Shown here: piece after piece, positions 48,601-58,340 of the stretch | Layout of the letters: each line of letters starts with the position of its first letter | Position numbering within the stretch: position 1 is the first letter of the stretch | Assembly: GCA_964035545.1 (NCBI GenBank) | Contig: OZ037770.1 | Span: 177,001-241,000 of the forward strand | Reading direction: 5' to 3' | DNA from: Bugula neritina | Lineage: Eukaryota; Bryozoa; Gymnolaemata; Cheilostomatida; Bugulidae | Length of the DNA: 64,000 bases | The notes under the pieces: generated by a model | What the model was told of the DNA's origin: nothing | Database searches by the model: none | What the model saw: the letters and a program-made list of their open reading frames with translations, nothing else | Program-made: the position numbers and the translations under genes

Positions 48601-51600
48601 GTATGAGTAATACAATGTATCAGTATGAGTAATACAAGGTATCAGTATGAGTAATACAAGGTATCAGTATGAGTAATACAGGGTATCGGTATGAGTAATA
48701 CAGGGTATCGGTATGAGTATTAAAAAGTAATAAAAAGCACTGACTTACAGTCAAATTATTAGAGTTGACAAAAAGATTTTTGCCGGTTTCTTCAGAAAAA
48801 GACGCCATGTTGAAAAAATGAAGATCATTAGCCGAGTTGCTTTCCAGAATGGTGAATGTAATGATACTAGCTTCATTGTATTGGTAGGGAGACAAATCCA
48901 GTAGATGGCTGTCCTGTGTGGTATAGTGTATAGTATATAGTATACAGTATATGGTATATACTACACTGTACTACATTATATTATACTACATTATACACTG
49001 TGTGGTGGTTTCAATATAATCTATAAACTGAGTACCAAGTTGAGAAGTAGAAAACTCTGGTTCTTCTCCACCATCCCCTCCATCAAGGCCTGTAATGTAC
49101 ACAACACAGTGTCATGGCCGACTCTTTTCTCTTAAAGTTGTTACTGATGTGCCACACAATGATGTCTCACCACAACAACTACAGTGCTGAGTATATCAAC
49201 TACTACAGTGCCGAGTATATCAACCTACTACAGTGCCGAGTATATCAACTACTACAGTGCCGAGTATATCAACTACTACAGTGCCGAGTATATCAACTAC
49301 TACAGTGCCGAGTATATCAACTACTACAGTGCAGAGTATATCAACTACTACAGTGCCGAGTATATCAACTACTACAGTGCCGAGTATATCAACCTACCAC
49401 AGTGCTGAGTATATCAACCTACCACAGTGCCGAGTATATCAACCTACCACAGTGCTGAGTATATTAACTACTACAGTGCCGAGTATATCAACTACTACAG
49501 TGCCGAGTATATCAACTACTACAGTGCTGAGTATATCAATTACTACAGTGCTGAGTATATCAACTACTACAGTGCCGAGTATATCAACCTACTACATCCA
49601 AGAAGAGTTGAGTTTCTGCCAGAGGCATGTCCACCGCATATGCCATCCACTCGTCCCTCTTACTCCTTCTGAACAGCGCGTGCATCTCTTCAGCAGACGC
49701 TACTTCCTGTAGAAACACCTGGATGTGCCGCTTGGGGTTCATCAAGTGCCGTGAGAGTTGCACCATCCTCCTGAAACCTACTCAGCAGATATCAGCTGGG
49801 TGACTCATTGACTATTCACTCATTCACTCACTCACTCACTCACTCACTCATACACTTACTTACTCATTAACTCACTCAGTCACTCACTCACTCAGTCACT
49901 GACAAAGCTGACTCACCATTGTTACCATGATACACTCACTGACTCACCATTGTTACCATGATACACTAAGGCCAATCTGAATATTTCTTGGTCTATGATG
50001 ACTTTCAAAATACTTTCATCAATGTCAGGGTAGAAGTTCAATGTCATACCAAGGTTACTACTGGTAACTCTGTCTTCTCTCCCAATCTACAGATTAATAA
50101 TACTGAATAAATAAACCAAACTCGAGTCAACAAGATATACAAATATGTCAACTCTCAGAGTTATTAAGAGCCGAGGTCTATATTCTAGCGCCATTTTGTA
50201 AAACATCTGAAACTTTCTAAGCAGTAGTATATTTAAAAGCAGACGTAAGCTAATATTGTTACATTGCGTTGTGTCATGACTCAATGTCTGGTTTGGACAT
50301 ACAGGCGAACTCTTACTGTGATGTATGGAATATCCAGGTGAGACATCATTGACTCTATGTAACCATGGTTACTACTTGTATCAAACATGGCCAATAGCTT
50401 TCCACCTTCTATCACTTCACACACTGTCAAATATACAAATAGAAAAGAGGACAACTTCACGCATATAACGCAAAGCCTTATAACCTTAACGCAGTTTTAT
50501 TATTTCAAACGCTGGAATGTTGTCAACAAAAAGCAATATTCTACGCCCTTGTTTATAAATGTAAATTTTTACACCCTTGTTTATAAATGTAATATTTTAC
50601 ACCCAACTGTTAAGGAAGTAGCATTTTTAAATTAGAAAAACCATCTGTGGGCATATTTTAGAAAAATTAAAATTAATTTGGTCACATGTCAAATGAAATG
50701 AGTGGTTTCTATTAGAATGAGCAACTTCTTACATAAAACACACAACTGATAGATTGGCAGACCTCAGGATCGTAGTGTATACCTAATATGTTATAGAGAA
50801 ATAGTTTAAACAACTCCTTGTATAGTACAACACCAAGTACCTTTCTGTCCAATAGTAAATGTGTTATCCGACTTTGTTACATTGATGATGATTGGTAGAT
50901 ACTCCAGACTGGGGCCAATAGAGGCAGTTGTAAGAGCAAAGTCGACCATATTATGTGGGAGACAGCATTCTGACTCTGGCATGATGAAACCTACAGGTAA
51001 CAGCATCTTATGTGTTGAATCACCTGTTGAGACATGAAATAATGTGTTGAATTACCTGTTGAGACATGAAATAATGTGTTGAATTACCTGTTGAGACATG
51101 AAATAATGTGTTGAATTACCTGTTGAAACATGAAATAAAGTGTTGAATTACCTGTTGAGACATGAAATAATGTGTTGAATTTCCTGTTGAGACATGAAAT
51201 AATGTTTGTTTGTTTGTTTGTTTGGTTTATTTCATCAAAGGTATTTAATAACACAAGGACATTAGAAAATGCCAAGGAGGCGATGATGAGGCCCATTGCG
51301 CTATAGCCTAGCTAGTCATGCGCGGGCCAACACGAGCTGACAGCGACTCTATCCAGAAAAATACAAAAAAAATACAACTATTCTAACAGATAAAGCCTCA
51401 ACTTCCTCCCAAATTCATTAGGGTTGCTAATTGACCGTAAAGGGATTGGCAGTTCATTCCATAGTGCCACCTCCTGATAACAGTTTCTTCTGTGACCTGC
51501 TGCTGTTTGAGAGTGAGGAAGGGGGAGATTTATGAATGATTGACGTGTATTGATAGAGTGAGTGGGAAAAAAATTGTCAGAGTAGAAAAAAGAATGAGCT

Positions 51601-54600
51601 TTCTTTAACACTTTAAAACGGTAAATCTGGTATATTGAGAGAACTTTATGCTTAGTAAATAGAGGCGCTGATGGATGGTCAAACGGTTTTTTGTTCATGA
51701 TACGCATTACCTTTTTTTGAAAAATAAAAATCTTGTTTAGATGGGTATTAGCTGCATTTCCCCAGGCCTCTGCACAATAATTTAACTTGGAATTGATGAA
51801 AGAATTATATATCAAAAGTAAAATTTTTTGAGGGAGATATTCAGAACATCGGTATATTAATCCACTAAGTGGTCGTAATTTTGTAAGTAGGTTTGAGATG
51901 TGCAAGCTCCAATTTAAATTTTTATCTATTTGTACACCTAGAAAAGTTATGCTGTTAGAGTAATTTATAGGTCTTTTATTTAATAATATACAGTTTTCTA
52001 GAATTTGAAAAGGATTTTGGTAGTTTTTTAAAACAATATAGTTGCATTTTTCATAGTTTATAGTGAGTTTGTTTTTATTGCACCAAATTGACAGAGAGTT
52101 TAGATCTTGATTTATAGCTTCCAAATGGGAGTTCAAATCTTTTGATTCAAAAAATAAATTAGTGTCGTCGGCATAGAAAATGGGATTAAAAAGTTTAAAT
52201 TGTTGAGCAAGATCGTTTATATATATCAAAAATAAGGTAGGGCCCAAGACAGATCCCTGGGGAACCCCACAGGTCACTGATCGTGAACTTGATAAGGTTG
52301 CATTTACTAGTGTGGAATGACTTCGGTTTGATAGGTAGTTAGCAACCCATGACACTGTGGATTCACTAAAACCAAGTTTTCTCATTTTTGCAAGTAAAAT
52401 ATTGTGATTTATAGTGTCAAAAGCCTTACTAAAATCTATAAAAATTCCGAGAACGCAATTTCCATTGTTAAAAGCTTCGAGCGTATTATTTTTAAATTTA
52501 ACAACAGCATCTGCAGTACTTAAATTTTTTCGAAAGCCATATTGATTCTTAGAAATCAAATTTTTAGATTCTAAAAAGTTTAAAATTTGATTGTTAACAA
52601 TTTTTTCAAGTATTTTACTAAAAATGGGGAGGATTGAAATAGGGCGGTAGTTTTCACATCTGTCATGAGAACCTTTTTTGTAGAATGGTAATATTTTAGC
52701 AGTTTTAATTTGCGCTGGAACAATTTTTTCTTCTATGCTTTTGTTAAATAAATAGGCAAGTGGTGTAGATAGTGAAATTTTGCAAAATTTGATAAGTTTA
52801 GTCGGGATATTGTCTAAACCTATAGCTTTCTTGGAATCTAGTTTTTCAATGATCTCAATTATTTGAGATTCATCAGTTTTTTTTAAATGAAATTCTTCTT
52901 TAGTAATATTTGTCAGCATTGAGTAGGTATCGGAGTTCGAATTTGTAAAATTTGAAGCTAGTTTTTGGGCTATTGTTGAAAAATACAGATTGAAATTGTT
53001 AGCTATATCCATATTGCTATCTAGCATGGTTTCAGAGTCCTCAACCGAATACAGTTTTGATGAAAAGCATCTTTTGTTTAGTTTGGCTTTCCCTGTTTGT
53101 TCATTTATAAGTACCCAAAGCTGCGAACTGTTACAATTGCTAATAAAAGCTTTAAAATAATCATATTTAGCGGTTCTCAGATCAGCATTCAAATTATTTC
53201 TAAAAGCATTATATCTTTTTAAAATCTTTTTATTCAGGGGTGCTTTTTTCACTCGTTTGTGAAGTGCATATTTCTTTTTGATTTGAGTTAAAAGATGTTC
53301 AGTAATCCATGGTTTTTGTGCAAACTTTTTAGAAGGCCTATTGTTTTCAATAGTCTGTGAACAACTTTCAATGAGAAATTTTAGTCTAGTAATAAATATA
53401 TCATAGTTTACTTCACAATTTTGTGAGTCATCAAAGAGCTTCAACCAGCAAAATGAGTTTATCTTGGAAACTAGTTTGGAATAATTAATAGTTCTATACA
53501 TATCATCTGAGACAATATTAGTTCTATTTGAACAATTCAGTTGAAACGTCACAAAAGTGGGTAGGTGGTCACTCAAATCTGACTCAATGGTTCCAGATTT
53601 ACCGTTTATGCAAGAGAAGTTTAGAAGGATATGATCTAAACAGCTAGCTCGTGACGATGAGATTCTAGTTGGGAGAGTGATAGCATTGTAAAAGGCATAG
53701 GTAGAAATAGTGGTGGAATAAGTGTCACTTACATTCATGTCAAGGGTATCTATATTGATGTCACCTACTACAATATGGGGAGAAGAATCATGGGAAATAT
53801 AAGCCTCCAGGTCACTAAGAAACGCATCAGTGGAGGAAGCACCGGGCTGCCTGTATATAATTGTGAGTCTGAAATGGGAAGACTTTGAGGCCTGACTGTG
53901 TAGAACAAGTGAGAGGACGTCTGCTCCAGACAGCGAAACAGCCTTCGTGTCGGCCCCCAGGCCACACCGCACATAGGCCCCAACACCACCTCCTCTACCC
54001 AGTCTCTGACTACCTACAAAATCATAACCTTCAAGTTTAAAAAATTGAATTTCATCATCATTTAGCCAAGTTTCAGTTAAACAAATTACATCAAAGGGGT
54101 TAGAAAAAGTGTTCAAAAAATATTCAAAATGTGAAAATTTATTTCTAATGCTTTGAATATTAAAGTTAAGAAGAGAGAAAGTTGAATTATTTACTTCTAG
54201 TTTGTTAAAAGAAAAGATGTCGTATGCTGTGCAGTTAATTTCATGCATTTTGCAAAAGATAACTTAGCAGTTTAAGTTAAATACAAAAGTGAGGTACACT
54301 AAACACATTTCAGGTTCTCGAGATCATTTACATCATTTATTTGGATAGCCTCCGAGTCAGGTGTTCTGCGCAAGTAAATTCGTTGGGCAAATGTCCAAAC
54401 ATACTTATAGTTGTTTGATTTTTTGAAGTTTCTGGTTTTCCAAAAAAGGTCCCTTTGCTTACTACTGAGAACCTCGTTAATAAATATTTTGGAATCTGTT
54501 TGAAAACCTAATTGTTTTGTTGACATAATACTTTTACGATAAGTGTGGAAGAATGTATCTCTTTTATTGGTGTGAACAAACTTAACCACGATGCGCTTGG

Positions 54601-55412
54601 TTTGTCGAATTCTATAGATTTTATCAATGTCTTGTGTAGTTGATATTGAGGTCATTTTTAGATTTTTGATGATTCTATCAAAACCAGTCATTAGGTCTTC
54701 ATCTTTGTTGTATTCAATACCATTTAACTCGACGCACTTTGCTCTCTCATGGTGTTCAGATGTCTCTATTCTCTCATCAAGAGACTTGTACTCCTCCAGT
54801 TTTTGTTCAACGTGTTTGACAGAATTTTCAATCCTTGAGATATTGTAGTCATTTTTCCTAGTTTCTTGATGTACGAATTCCAGGGACTTTTCGAATTCTT
54901 TTTGAGTATTCTCAATAGCTGTCAGCCTTGATTTGATACTGGAGAATTCACTCAAAACCAGATCTAGTTTGTTGTCCAGTGTTTTTAGAGTCACCTCATC
55001 TTCTGAGGTAGACTTAGTTGATCTAGTAGAACGCATTGTGAAATATTTGTGATAAGTTTATACAAGCTTCAAAAATGTTGGAAAAAGCTAATGCATTTAA
55101 ACAGCTATGTAAGAGAGCTCTGTAAACACAACCTCTCTCAGCGAAAGCCAACTGCCAACTGCCATGTGTTGAATCACCTGTTGAAATACAAATTATACCT
55201 GCACTACTGGAGATTTACACTACCTAATAAACCAACAGCTGCTAATATAAATGATAAATTCTCACTTCTGTAGAGAAATTGCTGTGTTGGGTTAGAGAAC
55301 TCTTAGGTAACTTACTCTCACCTAGTCTGAACACCTGAGCGCTGCACCAGCATGCAGGTAGAGATAATACCATAAATAAACCAAACCTCCACATGGTACC
55401 AGCAGACGTCAT
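42080..55412 (-). CDS. ionotropic glutamate receptor subunit, kainate/AMPA class
   Basis: Twenty exons, all frame-compatible, encode 889 residues (exons in the domain entries): signal peptide, amino-terminal domain, S1, M1, M2 loop, M3, S2, M4 and a cytoplasmic tail. It is a cation channel of the plasma membrane gated by extracellular agonist. M3 carries [14 protein letters not shown]. Agonist residues appear conserved: Arg in [11 protein letters not shown] in [10 protein letters not shown], and Glu in [10 protein letters not shown], which favours glutamate over glycine. The start at 55412 follows an in-frame TAG and gives a clear signal peptide. The ATD wording [13 protein letters not shown] and the [12 protein letters not shown]-like motif point to the kainate/AMPA branch. 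The M2 loop lacks six residues, including the Q/R site, in this model. Intron 1 hosts a full-length LINE in the same orientation. The gene is convergent with FAM162. Confidence 0.95.
42240..42460. repeat. ~32-bp minisatellite, receptor intron 19
   Basis: About seven copies of a unit containing CTCCTTAGTAACATAGCTAC between exons 19 and 20. Confidence 0.9.
42870..44390 (-). other. receptor exons 16-18: ligand-binding lobe S2
   Basis: Exons 44245-44390, 44050-44129, 42870-43024 (residues 672-798). Carries the agonist Glu, the [16 protein letters not shown] motif, and the terminal YDKWW before M4. Confidence 0.9.
43035..44037. repeat. 1-kb 11-bp satellite, receptor intron 17
   Basis: About 90 copies of TGTGTAGTTAG, with scattered TATGTAG and TAGGTAG variants, filling intron 17 from near the exon 18 acceptor to about fourteen bases from the exon 17 donor. 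Confidence 0.95.
44395..44919. repeat. ~20-bp array with internal inversion, receptor intron 15
   Basis: About 26 copies of a unit containing CAGTACATAGAGTATATAC. The exon 15 donor AAG|GTATGTACTG is itself a unit copy. Around 44585-44650 the units run in the opposite orientation, making local palindromes. Confidence 0.93.
44919..45929 (-). other. receptor exons 13-15: M1, pore loop and M3
   Basis: Exons 45787-45929 (M1, [18 protein letters not shown], then SPYE), 45566-45654 ([10 protein letters not shown]), 44919-45136 ([15 protein letters not shown] and M3). The exon 14/15 join reads FWFAVG|YDVAP, where relatives read FWFGVG-ALMQQG-SELMP. Confidence 0.88.
45160..45562. repeat. 19-bp array, receptor intron 14
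   Basis: About twenty copies of CTATGAGTTATACTATATA. It starts seven bases after the exon 14 donor GTGAGTGACTCATAG. No microexon-like interruption is visible in it. The exon 15 acceptor itself is duplicated (a 20-bp repeat at 45117-45157). Confidence 0.92.
45950..46155. repeat. TATAT-rich repeat, receptor intron 12
   Basis: Repetition of AGTATATTATATA with two copies of a GTGTCTGCAATCATATACCT segment, copied from the exon 13 acceptor region (TGCAATC). Confidence 0.8.
46190..46261 (+). tRNA. tRNA-Val-like sequence, probably a SINE head or pseudogene
   Basis: A perfect B box GGTTCGAATCC (46240-46250) and an A box match TGGTGTAATGG (46197-46207) are correctly spaced. The D stem (GTGT/GCAC) pairs, and the anticodon loop region CTTACAA suggests a UAC anticodon. 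The 5' and 3' acceptor sides do not pair, and the anticodon stem has lost a base, so a working tRNA is unlikely. It lies inside receptor intron 12, opposite in orientation to the gene. It is followed by a short ATAT-rich repeat (46270-46368) that could be a SINE tail. Confidence 0.5.
46420..47227 (-). other. receptor exons 10-12: ligand-binding lobe S1
   Basis: Exons 47120-47227, 46615-46818, 46420-46524 (residues 383-521). [41 protein letters not shown] and [13 protein letters not shown] follow the S1 order. FTINYQRE keeps the agonist-contacting Thr and Arg. Confidence 0.9.
46848..47116. repeat. 23-bp array, receptor intron 10
   Basis: Eleven to twelve copies of a unit containing CTGTACTAACACTACTATAT, beginning six bases after the exon 10 donor GTGAGTCAGTACAG. 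Confidence 0.93.
47655..47845. repeat. 29-bp array, receptor intron 8
   Basis: About six copies of a unit containing TATCCTAGCAACAGCTACAC. Confidence 0.9.
48027..48720. repeat. 22-bp array with higher-order structure, receptor intron 7
   Basis: About 31 copies of GTATCAGTATGAGTAATACA plus two bases. Variant units (CAGTACGAG, CAGTATAAG, GTACCAG) recur in the same order at about 48255-48380 and 48432-48557, showing that an eight-unit block of about 176 bp was duplicated. The final unit merges with the exon 8 acceptor (CTCATACAG). Confidence 0.92.
49185..49592. repeat. 24-bp array of donor copies, receptor intron 5
   Basis: About seventeen copies. On the coding strand each unit reads TGTAGTAGTTGATATACTC plus five bases. 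The exon 5 donor GAT|GTAGTAGGTTGATATAC is the first unit. Confidence 0.93.
49800..49970. repeat. (ACTC)n and duplicated exon 4 donor, receptor intron 4
   Basis: An ACTCACTC run lies at 49810-49900. Then TGACTCACCATTGTTACC plus ATGATACAC occurs twice (about 49911-49968), duplicating the end of exon 4 with its GTGAGT donor. Confidence 0.85.
51008..51204. repeat. ~32-bp minisatellite split by LINE insertion
   Basis: Five to six copies of a unit containing GTGTTGAATTACCTGTTGAG next to the receptor exon 2 acceptor. The array resumes at 55164 with ATGTGTTGAATCACCTGTTG beyond the LINE, so the LINE landed inside it. Confidence 0.9.
51378..54248 (-). CDS. LINE ORF2: AP-endonuclease plus reverse transcriptase
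   Basis: 956 residues in one uninterrupted frame. The N-terminal APE-type endonuclease (about 25-230) shows [28 protein letters not shown] and SDHLPTF, all catalytic motifs present. The reverse transcriptase (about 440-720) shows [33 protein letters not shown] and the catalytic [10 protein letters not shown]. No RNase H domain follows, consistent with the CR1/Jockey group rather than I elements. It nicks target DNA and reverse-transcribes the element RNA there. The first ATG lies 50 bases after ORF1, suggesting reinitiation or internal entry. Confidence 0.95.
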   Translation of the reverse strand: MHEINCTAYDIFSFNKLEVNNSTFSLLNFNIQSIRNKFSHFEYFLNTFSNPFDVICLTETWLNDDEIQFFKLEGYDFVGSQRLGRGGGVGAYVRCGLGADTKAVSLSGADVLSLVLHSQASKSSHFRLTIIYRQPGASSTDAFLSDLEAYISHDSSPHIVVGDINIDTLDMNVSDTYSTTISTYAFYNAITLPTRISSSRASCLDHILLNFSCINGKSGTIESDLSDHLPTFVTFQLNCSNRTNIVSDDMYRTINYSKLVSKINSFCWLKLFDDSQNCEVNYDIFITRLKFLIESCSQTIENNRPSKKFAQKPWITEHLLTQIKKKYALHKRVKKAPLNKKILKRYNAFRNNLNADLRTAKYDYFKAFISNCNSSQLWVLINEQTGKAKLNKRCFSSKLYSVEDSETMLDSNMDIANNFNLYFSTIAQKLASNFTNSNSDTYSMLTNITKEEFHLKKTDESQIIEIIEKLDSKKAIGLDNIPTKLIKFCKISLSTPLAYLFNKSIEEKIVPAQIKTAKILPFYKKGSHDRCENYRPISILPIFSKILEKIVNNQILNFLESKNLISKNQYGFRKNLSTADAVVKFKNNTLEAFNNGNCVLGIFIDFSKAFDTINHNILLAKMRKLGFSESTVSWVANYLSNRSHSTLVNATLSSSRSVTCGVPQGSVLGPTLFLIYINDLAQQFKLFNPIFYADDTNLFFESKDLNSHLEAINQDLNSLSIWCNKNKLTINYEKCNYIVLKNYQNPFQILENCILLNKRPINYSNSITFLGVQIDKNLNWSLHISNLLTKLRPLSGLIYRCSEYLPQKILLLIYNSFINSKLNYCAEAWGNAANTHLNKIFIFQKKVMRIMNKKPFDHPSAPLFTKHKVLSIYQIYRFKVLKKAHSFFYSDNFFPTHSINTRQSFINLPLPHSQTAAGHRRNCYQEVALWNELPIPLRSISNPNEFGRKLRLYLLE
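54299..55036 (-). CDS. LINE ORF1 protein, coiled-coil/FP-like
   Basis: 245 residues starting [15 protein letters not shown]. Residues about 15-100 form heptad-like coiled coil ([20 protein letters not shown] onward). The C-terminal half, with [12 protein letters not shown] and the ending [19 protein letters not shown], resembles the FP25-like/L1-type RNA-chaperone C-terminal domain found in ORF1 of many invertebrate CR1/Jockey elements. It probably binds element RNA in the ribonucleoprotein particle. No zinc knuckle (CCHC) is seen. Confidence 0.85.
   Translation of the reverse strand: MRSTRSTKSTSEDEVTLKTLDNKLDLVLSEFSSIKSRLTAIENTQKEFEKSLEFVHQETRKNDYNISRIENSVKHVEQKLEEYKSLDERIETSEHHERAKCVELNGIEYNKDEDLMTGFDRIIKNLKMTSISTTQDIDKIYRIRQTKRIVVKFVHTNKRDTFFHTYRKSIMSTKQLGFQTDSKIFINEVLSSKQRDLFWKTRNFKKSNNYKYVWTFAQRIYLRRTPDSEAIQINDVNDLENLKCV
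55322..55412 (-). other. receptor exon 1: start and signal peptide
   Basis: ATG at 55412-55410, preceded by TAG three codons upstream. [18 protein letters not shown] gives a hydrophobic core and an AxA-like cleavage region. Ends at phase 1 with donor GTGAGAGT. Confidence 0.85.
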
Positions 55413-55709
55413 GCTAAACTAGAGAGCACTCTGGCTGTGTTCTCAAAGTATAGCTGAGAGCTCAGAAAGACAGAAGTGACAACACATTTGCGGAGGGGCT
55501 CCTACGTGTGCCGTAATGTGACGCAAAGTCCGAGCTAAGATAATCAAATATCTAAACTCAATCAGCAGATATTGATTACCTATAATTCAATCAGTAGAAA
55601 CTGACCTCTAACAAGACTTTACTCTACAGTAAGGAGACAGAAACATTGAGATCTAATCAACATAATTTAATACTCTAGTCTATGTACAACACAAGTCTCC
55701 TTGTAGACT

Positions 55710-55935
55710 TATAGTCACATGGTACGCTGACTTATGGTCACATGGTACGCTGACTTATGGTCACATGGTACGCTGACTTATGGTCACATGGTACGCTGAC
55801 TTATGGTCACATGGTACGCTGACTTATGGTCACATGGTACGCTGACTTATGGTCACATGGTACGCTGACTTATGGTCACATAGTACGCTGACTTATAGTC
55901 ACATGGTACGCTGACTTATGGTCACATGGTACATG
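55710..55935. repeat. 23-bp array
   Basis: Nine to ten copies of a unit containing GACTTATGGTCACATGGTAC. Confidence 0.92.
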
Positions 55936-56449
55936 GTACATCTAGGCCATACAGATATATTGTTGTATTATATTATTATATCATATAGACTATAACATCA
56001 GCCACAGATATATCTGGTGTAGATACAACACTAATGAAGCCACACAACATAATTTCTCAGTCTATAGCCCTAAAGCTGCACATCACATGGGTGGACTGCA
56101 CACCGCCCCCTCCTAACCATCAGGCTGAGAAACCGTAATTAGTAATTTGCTGTGTACGTTGAGGGAAGTGGTTTGCATAATATAATATAATTATATTCCC
56201 GGCTGTCACTACAAGACTGTAAAGTCATTATAATATTCATTAGCTGAGGGATGAACAGAGTACATAGCCCTAGCTACCACAGTGTGTGTGTCAAGCTGGG
56301 AGTTGAAGAGGAGGTGGGCTACAGGCTTGTTGGATCACAAGCTAAGTCACGTCCCAAATACTCATTTATATTTAGGAAGTTAATTTCTGGAGATGATTTA
56401 ACAGAATAACATACACAGTGGCTCCTTTATGTGACGCTATAGCACCAGG

Positions 56450-56580
56450 CCAGTAGTACCGGGCCACTATAGTACTGGGCCACTATAGTACTGGGCCACT
56501 ATAGTCCTGGGCCACTAGTACCGGGCCACTAGTACCGGGCCACTATAGTCCTGGGCCAATAGTACCAGACCACTAGCACC
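56450..56580. repeat. GGGCCACTATAGT array
   Basis: About eight units of ACTGGGCCACTATAGT with GTACCGGGCC variants. Confidence 0.85.
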
Positions 56581-57559
56581 AATTTGATGTAAGGCTCAAA
56601 AATTCAGTTATATTATAACCTAATATATTAACTTAACTAATATGGTAGCTAGTGATGAAATAGTTGTAATATCTTACTGGTTATAATTATAAACTCAAAC
56701 AAATACCCAAACACACATCTCAGGTAAAATATTAAAAGAATAATGTATCAATAGTATAATAATTATAACAATATACATATGATACAAATAAATATATAAT
56801 ATATAATATATAAATATATAATATATAGATAAACAGATAAAAAATGTACATATACTATTCCATGTAATCTAACATACTAATGTCATCAACTGAAGCAATA
56901 AACGTAGAAAGGGTGTTTTGTAGTACAACCTGTAGCTACAAACCATTAACAAAGAAATTAACTAATTATGATAAATTCATACTTAAATATAAATCATGAC
57001 GTTTTTAAACAGCCCCACACCAAAACCTGATGAATATAACCATCTTTACTTGCACCATTTTTGTGGCAGAGTTAATCTTACTGCTAATGACCCAACTATT
57101 CATATTTCCGTAATATTAAAATTATTCCATTTACCATCTTAATATGCTATTAGGGACAATAATTAGAATTGATAGTTTTATTACCAGAAACAGTCATTAT
57201 AATTGCCTGTATTTATAAATATTTTCATTAACGGCCATCAGCAAGCTGGTTTACACGCCCAGTTACCTAAGGTTAGCTTCTTCACCTAAAACTCAGTATA
57301 TAGACGCATTTATAGCCAAGTAATTAAATACCAAGCAGAAATTTTATATAATCAGGAGGTAACTTGAAATTCCCAAGTTTTACTTGAAATAGAGTAGATT
57401 AGCTGTTTGAAGCTTTTTTATAAAGTTTCAGAAGAAGGCAGGAAAGTTTGGTGAAACTTATTCTAGTTTTCATTCTCCAACAGACTACAAGGTTACCATG
57501 TGATGGCATTATTCCTGGTATATGCAGTGTTTATAACGGGCTGTGCAACACCCACCCTT

Positions 57560-58340
57560 ACAGGGAAAACCTTAGCTGTATGTATTTTAACTGAATGTAC
57601 TTTAGCTGTGTGTATTTTAGCTGATGTGTATTTTAGCTGGGTGTATTTTAGCTGGGTGTATTTTAGCTGTGTGTATTTTAGCTGGGTGTATTTTAGCTGA
57701 GTGTATTTTAGCTGGGTGTATTTTAGCTGGGTGTATTTTAGCTGTGTGTATTTTAGCTGATGTGTATTTTAGCTGGGTGTATTTTAGCTGGGTGTATTTT
57801 AGCTAGATGTAATTTAGCTGGATATATTTTAGCTGGGTGTATTTTAGCTGTGTGTATTTTAACTGAATGTACTTTAGCTGTGTGTATTTTAGCTGATGTG
57901 TATTTTAGCTGGGTGTATTTTAGCTGGGTGTATTTTAGCTGTGTGTATTTTAGCTGATGTGTATTTTAGCTGGGTGTATTTTAGCTGGGTGTATTTTAGC
58001 TGTGTGTATTTTAGCTGGGTGTATTTTAGCTGAGTGTATTTTAGCTAGATGTAATTTAGCTGGATATATTTTAGCTGGGTGTATTTTAGCTGTGTGTATT
58101 TTAGCTGGGTGTATTTTAGCTGGGTGTATTTTAGCTAGATGTAATTTAGCTGGATATATTTTAGCTGGGTGTATTTTAGCTGTGTGTATTTTAACTGAAT
58201 GTACTTTAGCTGTGTGTATTTTAGCTGATGTGTATTTTAGCTGGGTGTATTTTAGCTGGGTGTATTTTAGCTGTGTGTATTTTAGCTGATGTGTATTTTA
58301 GCTAGATGTAATTTAGCTGGGTGTATTTTAGCTGGGTGTG
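57560..58340. repeat. 15-bp array with higher-order blocks
   Basis: About 50 copies of TGTATTTTAGCTGGG. Rare variants (TGTATTTTAACTGAA, TGATGTGTATTTTAG, TAGATGTAATTTAGC) recur in fixed order several times, showing block duplication. The 15-base period keeps Cys/Leu-rich frames open, but these are not regarded as genes. Confidence 0.92.

Larger units (their letters stand above)
47533..50990 (-). other. receptor exons 2-9: amino-terminal domain
   Basis: Exons 50841-50990, 50317-50423, 49948-50086, 49596-49777, 49036-49089, 48749-48913, 47874-48026, 47533-47637 (residues 31-382). Periplasmic-binding-protein-like fold used for subunit assembly. Recognisable strings are [14 protein letters not shown] (compare IRLQELI in vertebrate kainate receptors) and DLSPYQY. 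The exon 5 acceptor was set at GAGTAG, upstream of a more obvious CAG, because only that keeps frame. Confidence 0.85.
51205..55163 (-). mobile_element. full-length CR1/Jockey-type LINE in receptor intron 1
   Basis: Non-LTR retrotransposon with a 5' leader (about 55037-55163), ORF1, a 50-base gap, ORF2 and a 3' untranslated region ending GATGAAATAAACC followed by (AAAC)n. Both ORFs are intact. The insertion is bounded by ATG on both sides (51202-51204 and 55164-55166), and joining the flanks restores the minisatellite, so the empty site can be read off precisely. It lies in the same orientation as the host gene. Open frames and the unmutated tail suggest recent insertion. Confidence 0.95.
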
